From positions 19,765,564 through 19,829,563 of the forward strand of contig CAIIXF020000007.1 in assembly GCA_903813345.2 (NCBI GenBank): DNA of 64,000 nucleotides, given 5' to 3'. Made by a program: the position numbers and the translations under genes. Every line of letters begins with the position of its first letter. Position 1 is the stretch's first letter. The notes under the pieces were generated by a model that was not told the origin of the DNA, ran no database searches, and worked only from the letters and a program-made list of their open reading frames with translations. Source of the stretch: Owenia fusiformis. Lineage: Eukaryota; Annelida; Polychaeta; Sabellida; Oweniidae. Shown here piece after piece: positions 11,601 to 21,200 of the stretch.

Positions 11601-12672
11601 AAGCTACTACAAGGTCTTACTTGCCCATGTTTATTTCAGCTATCAAGCTACTACAAGGTCTTACTTGCCCATGCAGTTGACCCTGAGTTGATTAAGCAGA
11701 TATTCAAGCAGCTCTTCTACTTTATCTGTGGTGGTGCTCTAAACAATTTGCTGTTACGTAAGGAGATGTGCCACTGGTCTAAAGGCATGCAGATTAGGTA
11801 GGCAATAGGCATATATCTGCTAATTTATCATGTAAATTATTTAAAGAATGTAGACTTCACATGATGTCAATCTTTATTTATTAGATAAATTAGGTTAGAC
11901 TATAATGTTTACATAAAATCATCTAATCAGACATCTACCAGTCATATCCATGAATTAACATCTGACATGAATGGTGTCATGCTGTAACGTATGACATACT
12001 GTAACATCTGACATATAAATAATGTCATATATATAACTTCATATATATAATTCATGACATAAATGGTATATTTTTATTAAGGTACAACTTGAGCCATCTA
12101 GAAGAGTGGTTGCGTGACAACAAGTTACAAGAATCTGGCGCAATGGCATCACTTGACCCCATCACCCAGGCATCTCACCTGCTACAAGCTCGTAAAACTG
12201 ACGCTGATGTGGACAGTATATGTGAGATGTGTAGTAGCTTAACAGTGCCACAGGTAAGAATGATGCTTCATATTATGGTGTAACAGATGGACTTTTTGAC
12301 CTACTGGTCAAAGTTGAATTGCAGAAGTCACCATATTATTTTTTTCTTATATATATTGAGAATATCAGATGGATCAGTTGGTCTGGATCGAATCAACCAA
12401 TGAAATCATTTTAAAACCAAGATTTTTTCTTTCAGATTGTCAAAATCCTAAACTTGTATACTCCGGTGAATGAATTTGAGGAGCGGGTGCCAATTTCGTT
12501 TATACGCAAGATCCAGGAGAAGTTGAAACAACGCAAGGATGCCTCACAGATGTTGCTTATGGACACAAAGTATACATTCCCTGTAACCTTCCCATTCAAC
12601 CCCTCAAGCATAAGTCTAGAAACTGTTCAGATTCCAGAACAGCTTAATCTTGGTATGCTGAAGAGAATATAG
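8668..12672 (+). CDS. MYO5: Unconventional myosin V, C-terminal globular tail (partial, last 8 exons)
   Basis: Myosin V is the two-headed actin motor that carries vesicles and organelles; its globular tail (DIL domain) binds cargo adaptors. Exons: 8668-8817, 9344-9495, 9734-9823, 10190-10340, 10634-10773, 11640-11797, 12082-12253, 12436-12672 (TAG). All borders are GT/AG and phases agree, giving 415 residues after a phase-1 entry. Diagnostic blocks are [80 protein letters not shown] and [20 protein letters not shown], each close to vertebrate MYO5A/B. Motor, IQ and coiled-coil exons lie upstream of the window. The acceptor of exon 6 is the last unit of a minisatellite holding about ten acceptor-like sites; the copy at 11640 is chosen because only it keeps the frame into the conserved DPELIKQ segment. 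Another array begins about 50 bp after the stop. Confidence 0.96.
9628..9672 (+). repeat. Copy of a dispersed TCACCACC repeat family (fragment)
   Basis: ATGTCACTACCAGAGTT followed by ATCATCTCCAACTTTTTTGTG matches the longer copies near 27003, 27773, 30133 and 32297. This is a short fragment inside myosin V intron 2. Confidence 0.5.
10905..11685 (+). repeat. Minisatellite built from the exon 6 splice acceptor of myosin V
   Basis: About 17 copies of a 43-45 bp unit: TATTATTTCAG, then CTATCAAGCTACTACAAGG, then TCTTACTTGCCCATG. The final copy is the real 3' splice site and first codons of myosin V exon 6 ([11 protein letters not shown]). Ten copies keep a TTTCAG acceptor, with AG ending at about 10926, 11013, 11058, 11148, 11193, 11238, 11327, 11461, 11595 and 11639; the others have TTTAAC, TTTATC or TTCAAC instead. 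Long ORFs through the array (265 and 112 residues) are by-products of the mostly 45 bp period. Confidence 0.95.
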
Positions 12673-12724
12673 GAATATACAATGAGGATGTTAGTTTTCA
12701 GTTCATGAATATATCAAGTATCAT

Positions 12725-13050
12725 ATTGCAGTTTATGGGGATACTAGTTCAAGTTTATGAGGTAACTAGTTCCAGTTTATGGGGATACTAGTTCCAGTTT
12801 ATGAGGTAACTAGTTCCAGTTTATGGGGATTCTAGTTCAAGTTTATGAGGTAACTAGTTCCAGTTTATGGGGATACTAGTTCCAGTTTATGAGGTAACTA
12901 GTTCCAGTTTATGGGGATACTAGTTCCAGTTCATGAGGATATTAGTTCCAGTTTATGAGGATAATAGTTCCAGTTTATGAAAATACTAGTTCCAGTTCAA
13001 AAGCATACTTGTTCCAGTTCATGAAGATACAAATTGCAGTTTATGAGGAT
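12725..13050 (+). repeat. Minisatellite in the myosin V 3' flank/3' UTR
   Basis: About 14 copies of a 21-22 bp unit, TAGTTCCAGTTTATGGGGATAC alternating with a ...GAGGTAAC version, so a roughly 43 bp higher-order unit is visible in the middle. It starts about 50 bp after the stop codon and is therefore very likely transcribed. Copies degrade towards the right. Confidence 0.9.
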
Positions 13051-16000
13051 TGAGTATAAGAGAATACCTGGTCATTCCTTATCATATGCTGAAATAAGGT
13101 TGATTTTAAAATAACTTTCATCCCCGATTCTAGAGGAATAATATACCAGGTTATGTGCACTCGTAAACTGAAAACACATATCTATACTTTGTGCACCCAA
13201 TGTATATGGTAGTATTTACAAATGAAAAACAAGGTGATTCGGTATAATATACTTTGTAAAGAATAACAGTGTTTTTAGTTCAATGTAAAACAATAGTTTG
13301 CTTGAGATATTCTTGAGAAAATATGAATATCCAAATATAAATCATGCACATTGCACAATTTGAGACAATATTATTCCCTGAGATATATTTAAAAGATCAA
13401 TGGCATAGTTAGAGTTATAAACAGAGAATTGCAGATAGAATAGAGAGGAAAAACCTAGAAAACTGCAACTAAACAATTGAAAGTTAACAACAGGCAAACA
13501 ATTTATATTGAATATGAGTTTAATGAGTCTTTATTAATCCATCTTTAGATGAAAACGAAACTGAGGGATGACTTGATCGACTATCATGATTTTTTTGAAA
13601 AGTAATGTCCGGGAATAAAAAATTGTGTGCAGTACAGTTCTACGCACAGTGGCAGAATTTGACTCAAATTGAGTTTATGAACCATTTATTAACATGGGTC
13701 AGTTGCATGTTTCCATGGGCTGTGCACTAGGTTATAGAGACAACATACATGAACAATTGAGAGGAATACAGTCAGATAATAATGCATCGCTTAAATTAAT
13801 AGAATGTCTGCATGTGTAAAACCATAGGTCTGTCAGTGCTTGGAAAATAAAAATGCATGTAAATGTATTATTTTCAAAGTATCCATGGATGTCACTTGTG
13901 GCTTTTGTAATACTAAAAAATTGACAATAATATGATAATTATTATGAAGATATATCACGCTTGTATTTATTTATAAAAATGTGGGAAATTTGTGCTTGTA
14001 TTTTGATGGACCTTTTGATATCTATTGCATAAATACATGCTGAATCCTCACAAATGAAATCCTATATCATAGTTTATTTATTTGCCAAGTCAATGAAATG
14101 TATCATTCCATAATATAAGTGTCATATTAAACCCAGCGCAGTCTGCAAAGTCCTGGAAAACAAGCCTTGAATATGCAAGGGTGAGGTTTAACTGGATCAT
14201 ACATCAAGAGGTTACAAACTGAGATCCACAACACGGCTCGCTCTGTGCAGATCTTGTGCAACCGGTAGATAGATCGATGTATTGTAAAGAAGTAAAATAT
14301 GTTTGATAGAGTTTTATCTCTTTTAGGTAATTTCCAGTGCCTTGTAGGCTGTACTGGGTTGGGTTGTGAAAGTTAAGTGCTGAATGTATTACAACTTTGT
14401 CTAGAATATAAACCTTTGTAAAAGGGCAATGTTGTAACTCATTCAGCGTCTGTGTGTGTATATTTAAAATAAAATGTGTTATACCAATGATTAAAAACGT
14501 TACTTTGTTGAAGTAAAATATGATTGTTAGAACTTGATGCACATGTATACCTTCACATGCATTTTGAGAAACATGAAATTTCCACTGCTCATCTGTACAT
14601 AAACGTTACAAGGTAGATTGATAGAGATGTATAGTACTTGGAGCATAAATGTTGAAAGTGTCACAAATTGTTGTTGACAATCACCATGTGATAGTTTTTA
14701 TTGTAGATTGTAGATGGTTTTCCTGCTAATAAATAGGCCCAGCAAATTAATAGTCTGTTTAGCAAACATACTTGAGAAAAAAATTTTTTTCATTTATTTC
14801 CTATTCTCAAATTGCAGAAGGCCTTGCAAAAAATTAATAAATATGAACTACATTTCATAAAACCTGTAATTTTGAAAAAATGAAGAAAGCCAGGGCAAAG
14901 AAGTTTTAGGATCAACAGTCTGACAGTGGCGACCGCTAGACAGACTCTAAATTTGTAATGGCCTAAGCTATGTTTAAAAGGTGCATGCTAAATATATGAT
15001 CACACAAAAGAAAATATTTAGACATGTTTTTGGTAATTGTGGATTGGTCTAATCCTTTAAAACACTCTGCTTCAACCTGTTAGTTTCAAACTCTGTGTAA
15101 CCAGTTCACTGGTCTAATAGTTAGAAAACTAGTCAGCTAGGTAACAGTTAGCCAGACTGGTTAAGTGGTTAAGGTAACTGGCTGGAGCAAAGTAGTTTTA
15201 AGTTTAAAGCCAGTCACCTATTTATATAGAAAATGTGATTTGTTGAATATACATAGAATTTAATTTTTATAGGATTATGTACATGGGAATACATGTAGTT
15301 AACGCAGTGGACATTTATACCTTTTTGATAGCATTTTCAGATTTACTCAAGTAAATACGAACATTTACGTCGATTGCACTAATTTTAATTGTGACACAAT
15401 GTTGATATTCATCGTGCTAGAATCACCAGGAACTGCCACATGTCTCCTTAGGATTTTCTTTAAGAGGTTCAAAATTTATTTTACCCTTTATATTTCAAAT
15501 AAGAAATGCTTTCTCAATTTGGTGTAAAGCTATTTCAAATTTTCAACTGTATGGACATCTGGTAGTCTCAATATTTGGGAGATCATTGGAATTTTGGTCA
15601 TATTGTACTCTTCTTTAAACCAACTGTCTTCATCATACCACTTTAGGCATAATTCATGATATTTTTAGAAAAGATGGATAGAAATAGTAGGTGCACTATA
15701 TTTTATATGAGTATGATCATTTTCAGGCACTCATTTGATAAACAACTGTAGTTATAATAGAATATCATGATTCTATTATATCTGATTTCCATGATCTCAA
15801 AATTGATTTATTGTTATGTTATATTTTAAGCACAAACAACTCAAATATTATTATTTATTTATTAAACTTGTTATTTTTTATTTCAATTGAAATGGTCAAA
15901 ACATTGTTTTATAAGATAATGAATATAGAACATCTTTATTTCCATATCAGATTGATTTCCTATACACATGTTATTATTTTATGTATTAGAGAAAGCTGAT

Positions 16001-16500
16001 AGGGAAAAAATCAATCATCAGATCTTGGGGAAACCAAACCTTTTCAGAAAAATGTGAGAGTAATATTCGAAGGAAAATATTTTGAAATTAAATGAGACAA
16101 AAATTATCCTGATCAAGCTGAGTTGGGGCATATAGTATTGGTAATGAGAAAAATAGAATATGAAGAATGGAAACTTAGAATATAGGAATAGGAATATAGA
16201 ATACAGACTCTTGTGCTTTTTTATATATCTTTAAATATTCTGATCAGGGGTAAAAGGTTAAACCCACAAGATCAAATGGTTTGCCCATTAAACAAAGAAC
16301 TGTATCATAATATGTAGTCCAGTATTCTATGAACCTCTTATGTGCACCAACTTTCAATGACACTAGTGTGAATGTGCAATGATAGCATTCTGTTTGTGTT
16401 AATATTACTTTATCTAGAATAAAACAAAGCTATGCGCATATGTATAGCTAGATGAATAAAGGCATTGTTGATGATTATAAGCATAAAATTGTTTTCGTTT
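13051..16500. other. Intergenic region between convergent MYO5 and FADD
   Basis: No coding exon is recognised on either strand. It should contain the rest of the myosin V 3' UTR; AATAAA-type hexamers occur, for example near 13846. ORFs at 14204-14542 (-) and 15811-15999 (+) look random: they are AT-driven and show no domain. Confidence 0.55.
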
Positions 16501-16508
16501 ACTTTTTA

Positions 16509-16519
16509 GGGGATTCCCC
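16509..16519. promoter_or_regulatory. Perfect palindromic kappaB-like site downstream of FADD
   Basis: GGGGATTCCCC is an 11 bp palindrome fitting the NF-kappaB/Rel consensus. It lies 167 bp beyond the FADD stop codon, within or just past its 3' UTR, and is followed by TTTTTGTTGAAA. An identical 11-mer with a similar flank lies in the FADD/LRPAP1 promoter at 18151. Function is inferred from sequence only. Confidence 0.5.
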
Positions 16520-16685
16520 TTTTTGTTGAAATAAAAATGGGTTCAGTTCCTTCATAAAAATTAATTTTGGTGTCCATCCAACTTGTCATTTTAAGTGCCA
16601 TGTTACTGAATAGCCTCCAGCTTTCAACAATCCTTTAAAAATGTTTGTCCCTTGAAACAAAGACATTAATTAATGGTCTGTTTTA

Positions 16686-18074
16686 CTATTTATTGAGATC
16701 ATCTGCAATATCACAGTGTCCAGACATTCTCAGTGCCTTCATTAAGACCTCTCGGTTACCTCCACCATTTTTCATCTGCCACATTTTCAACATTTCCCGT
16801 GTACATTCTCTCAAATCTCTTGGATACCTATTTTCAGCACTGTCCAAATCTGATTCATGTAATTCAAGGCTTCGAGCCAGTGTCCTCCAATTTCTCCCTA
16901 TGTTTTCTGCTATGTAACCGATGTCTTCACTCCTTACTCCTGAAAGTGGAATTTTGAAATTGATCTCAAGTAGCTCAATTTGAGAATAATTAACCTCAAG
17001 ATTATTCTGGAACAACTGAATAAATCCACGCTACAGTATAAAGAATTTATGTCTACATGTCATGATATAGGGAGAAAATCAATAACGCTAGAATATTTTC
17101 TGTCCCTATATCTTGACACTGTTAGCCTAGCCTAATGCCTTTTCCGCCAAAACCTTTATAACAGCTCATATATATTTGGTAAGTATGGTACTTTAAACAA
17201 TAACAAACATACTCCTACTCATGTTTCATTCCATTCCATGAGAACCTGTACAAGAAAATATGAATAAATAATTAAATAGCTAGACAACAGCAACGCCAAA
17301 GCCTAGCAAATCCCATCGAACACCCATGGCTGGCATTTTTACAAAGTATAAAGCAAAAATGGCAGCCATTTTTCAAAATGGCCACCTTCTACCTTAAATG
17401 TCATTAGACAGTGTGCCATGCTTATAGTATTCACATACCAAATATGAACAAAATCACTCCACTACTTTTCGAGTTGTAGTAAAATATGTTAAAATGGCGG
17501 CCATTTTTCAGAGTGGCCACCTTCTACCAAAAGTGTCATTAATAAAAATAACGCGTAAACTTCTATCCCCATTGGGTATATGTGTACAAAATATAAACAA
17601 AATTGAACCAACGGTATTTGAGTTATTGCCCGGATGGATGGATGGACGGACAGAGGCCTTCCCTATATCCCTCCGAACTTCGTTCGACGGGATAATTAAG
17701 AGTTAACCTGTTTTATGCCGTGGTTGTTTTGTTGAAATTCCACCTGTTGTTTTGTCTTGTCTGTTTGTTCGACTTTGTGATTTATTGCGTACATTGCATT
17801 CATACTGATTTATAATCTCCAGCGACTCATCATCTCCAACGGCTGTATTAATCAACTCTTTCAAATACAGAAGATTATAAGCACTGATTTTGTTAAGTTC
17901 AATCAATATTTTCCAAAGTTGATGTGGATTTTTTATTGTGTCTTGTTTTCCTCTTGGAATATCAACACACATAAATAGCAGTCCTTCGAGATCGTGGGCA
18001 TCAATTCTGCCAGACAGCTCTACCAACATAGTCCTGAATAACTGCTCTGTCTCTGTATCTTCTTCTGTTGCCAT
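16686..18074 (-). CDS. FADD: FADD, Fas-associated death domain adaptor
   Basis: FADD links death receptors to caspase-8-type initiators through an N-terminal death effector domain (DED) and a C-terminal death domain (DD). Exon 1 is 17708-18074 (ATG at 18074) and encodes the DED, including GRIDAHDLEGLLFMCVDIPR, where the usual DxxDL-type surface lies. Exon 2 is 16686-16939 and encodes the DD: DIGYIAENIGRNWRTLAR, then ENRYPRDLRECTREMLKMW. The splice ACAG|GTTAAC to CTTTCAG|GAGTAAGG joins in phase 1 and gives 206 residues, essentially the vertebrate FADD length (208). The order DED then DD in so short a protein is specific to FADD. The open frame of exon 2 extends to 17015, but acceptors there do not match the exon 1 phase. 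A transposon-like element begins about 10 bp inside the intron. The gene is divergent from LRPAP1. Confidence 0.92.
17304..17698. mobile_element. MITE-like element in the FADD intron
   Basis: It is flanked by the short inverted repeat ATCCCATCGAAC ... GTTCGACGGGAT and ends with the same CCCTATATCCCTCCGAACTT block found at 55340-55360. Internally it has the GGCGGCCATTTTTC/AAAATGGCC palindromic segments and a GGATGGATGGACGGACAG stretch, as in the larger copy at 54191-55374. Its right edge lies only about 4-10 bp from the FADD 5' splice site, so it nearly touches the exon. Confidence 0.75.
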
Positions 18075-18222
18075 TTTAGACTAAATAATTGTATTTTCTA
18101 GCTGAACCAGGGAAATTTGTGATCACTTCAGAAGTGTAAGAATTCAAAATGGGGATTCCCCGTTTTCAATTGAAAATAATCTCTGATTGGCCCATTCTTG
18201 ACGCTAGAGGGCACATTGCAAA
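18075..18222. promoter_or_regulatory. Divergent FADD / LRPAP1 promoter
   Basis: Only 148 bp separate the FADD ATG (minus) from the LRPAP1 ATG (plus), so both 5' UTRs and a shared core promoter must fit here unless non-coding first exons exist elsewhere. Visible elements are a kappaB palindrome (18151-18161), an adjoining ATTTTC...GAAAAT-type inverted motif (about 18163-18178), and GATTGGCCC at about 18184, an inverted CCAAT box. No TATA box is obvious. Shared regulation is inference. Confidence 0.7.
18151..18161. promoter_or_regulatory. Perfect palindromic kappaB-like site in the FADD/LRPAP1 promoter
   Basis: GGGGATTCCCC matches the Rel/NF-kappaB consensus and lies 77 bp upstream of the FADD start codon. 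FADD acts in immune and death-receptor signalling, so Rel-dependent control would make sense. LRPAP1 would share the site. Confidence 0.6.
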
Positions 18223-21200
18223 ATGGATGCTGAAAAATTAAAAGTTTTGGTGGGAGTTTTCCTCATATTTTTACCACTTATCTCATCTCAGAGCAAATAT
18301 TCAAAGGAAAAGAATGAACCAAAAGATAAATACAAGATGGAGACCCCTTTTAGGATGAACAAGATAAATTTGGTGTGGCAGAAAGCAAGAAAAGTAAGTT
18401 TCTTTAGATTTCTAGTCTTGAAAGTTGCAAAGAAATAATGAGACCCTATCTGTTGCAAGACTAACGCCTGGCGTAACCGTCACCATGTTATTCAGTGTTT
18501 TTTAAGTAGCGCAAGGATCCTGCCATGACCGTGGTAATGTTATCGTGAAAGCCTGGTATAACCGCGACAATGCTGTATTATATTGCAATGCCTGCCATGA
18601 CCGTGACAATGTAATATAGTTCTGCAAGGCTTGGTGTGACCGTAACAATGTAATATAGTACTGCAAGGCCTGGCATGACCGTGACAATGTAATATAGTAT
18701 TGCAAGTTCAGGTATGAGAGTGGTAATGTAGAAATTTACGATTAGGACTGCTATAACCGTGACAATGTGTATTGCAAAGCCTGGCATGACCATGGCAATG
18801 TAATATAGTATTGCAAGGCTTGGTATGACCGCCATGCATGGCAATGTGATATAGTATTCCAAGTTCGGGTATGAGAGTGGTAATGTAGAAATTTATGATT
18901 GCTATAATTGACCGTGACAATGTGTATTTGAAAACCTGGCATGACCATGACAATGTATTATGGGATCGCAAAGCCTGGTATGACCGTGACAATGTAATAT
19001 AGTATTGCAAGGCCAGGTATGAGGGTGGTAATGTAGAGATTTAGGCTTAGTTCTACTATGACCGTTATAATGTATTGCAATGACTAGTAAATATGTATGA
19101 TATTAATGCCAGGAATATCCTTAACAATTTTAAGTGATCCCCATTACAATTAAACAGTTTGATACTATGATCATGGTGTTTAACTACCTTAATCATGTCA
19201 AAATCAAAATTACTACTATACATTAATATTCACATTCGTTTATAAACCACAATAAAGGCTACGGTCGCGCCAGGCTTCCACGATAACACTTCCAGGGTCA
19301 TGACAGGCCTTGCAATAGAATACAGCATTGTCACGGTTATACCAGCCTGTCACGGTTATACCAGGCTTACACGATAACACTACCACGGTCATGGCAGCAT
19401 CCTTGCGCTACTTAAAAAACACTGATTAACATGGCGACGGTTGTGGCAGGCGTAAGTCTTGCAATAGATAGCATGTGGAAATAATTTTAAAGATAAAACA
19501 CTTATTCGATAGATAAGTTCATGGGCGTAGCCAGGGGGGGTGCGATGGGTGCGATCGCACCCCCCCCCCCATAACCTTTGAAAATATGACCATTGGATAG
19601 AGGTAGAAAAGAGCTTTAAAATGCTTTTTATTTGAAGCTTCTAGCTCAATTTTGAAGGAAGTTGCATCAATTTTTGTAAAATTCAAAAGAAATCTTAATT
19701 TTTTGTGTTGCTTATGGCAAAATCGCACCCCCCCCTGACCGAAAACTGAAAAATTTTCGGCGATTGCACCCCCCCTGACTGAAAGCTGGCTACGCCCCTG
19801 AAGTTCATATGGTTAAAATAACGATATAATGAAATGTTACCGTGTGTCTACTTAGCAGTTTGTTCTATGTCATCCCTCCTGCTAGGTTACATTGTGGAAC
19901 TCAGGCAAACACGACGCTGAAGGCAGTATTCTGAGGTTATAAAATCTAAATCTTAAAAATTTCCCATTTGCAGCCCCTTGGAGATTTCCGGAATTGAACA
20001 AAGTAGCGAACGTTGCGATCTTTCAACTTTAGTTCGTTGTTTTTTCACCACTTTATGTGTAGTGTTTTCTTTCAGGAGGCGGTCTTATTTGAATGCATCA
20101 TTTCAGGTCTTTATGAATCAATAGATCAATACGCAGACTTAAATAACAATTTAGCAGTTTCGATGAAAAAACTGATTTGGAATACCCAGTGACTTTAGCA
20201 GCCCTCCCTACAATGTTTGACATTGCTATCTCGGCGTGCCCTCTTCTATAATCAGTAGCAAATGCTCGCAAAACATTTTCCAAAATATTTACTACCGCTT
20301 TCCTTGAAGACATGGTTGGGTGACACGTCATTATCGATATAGTAACTAGTCGCGTGATCAGACACGTGATCAGACACATGTTACGCGATCAGTCACGTGA
20401 GCTTGCAAAATGGACGATCTAAATTTCCCCAAATTCTGCTAAAAGATCAATATCGACATGTTGTTGCCTTCGTTGTTGTGTTTGGCTGCGGTCCACAATG
20501 TAACCTAGCAGGAGGGATGATATAGAACGAACTGCTCAGTAGACACACGGTGACATTTCATTATTTAGTTATTTTAACCATATGAACTTATCTATCGAAT
20601 AAGTGTTTTATCTTTAGACTAGACTATTGAGTCCCTGTAGCTGAGCTAATTTCAATCTTGAATTCATGATCTTCAACTAGTTCGACTCTTATTGTTTATT
20701 CAATCTTCGCAATCGCATGCTCATCGCACAAGCACAGGAACGGATGTAGAGTTGTCTGACTGAAAGCTGGCTACGACCCTGCCATCTGTGTAGCAAGTAA
20801 ATTCCATTGGTATGGGACTCGGAGAATGGGAGGAGCCTGATTTTCTTTTCGAAAAATTCTATTTAGTTCATGTATCTGTTAGGATCATTGATGCCTGTGT
20901 TTCACTGTGTTCAACTGACCAATGGCAGCATCACCACCAGGCCAGTATAATTGAGCGTATATCATTTGATTGTTGAAAGTCTCTAGTGTTTATATGTCTC
21001 ACTGGGTATTGTCACTAGACTCTACTCTGTTGAAATGTTGACGTTTCTAATTCTATGCTGATGCTAAGATCCCTTGCCAAGAATTTAAATTGGCCTTATT
21101 ATTTCGTAAAAAAATTATAATTTTATAATAGTATCAATGGTCAGATTTGGTTCAGATTTTGTATGCTAATGCCTATATAGCACAGGACTCTGCCTAAGAC

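Larger units (their letters stand above)
19489..20615. mobile_element. TIR element interrupted by a nested hAT-like MITE
   Basis: The left arm (AAAGATAAAACACTTATTCG at 19489, continuing 19801-19905 after the nested insert) pairs with the right arm (about 20460-20615, ending GAATAAGTGTTTTATCTTT). Matching blocks include GATAGATAAGTTCATATGG and CATCCCTCCTGCTAGGTTAC. Arms are about 150 bp. The interior carries a 93-residue minus-strand frame (20098-20379). It begins about 18 bp after the preceding TIR element ends, so two elements lie back to back in LRPAP1 intron 1. Confidence 0.85.

Noticed and set aside
10883-11680. 265-residue ORF ([15 protein letters not shown] repeats)
   Set aside because: It reads through the exon 6 acceptor minisatellite in a frame different from myosin V; periodicity comes from the 45 bp unit.
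16945-17015. Upstream extension of FADD exon 2 to a TTG codon at 17015
   Set aside because: Acceptors in that stretch are in a phase that does not fit the exon 1 donor. The acceptor at 16940 gives matching phase and normal FADD length.
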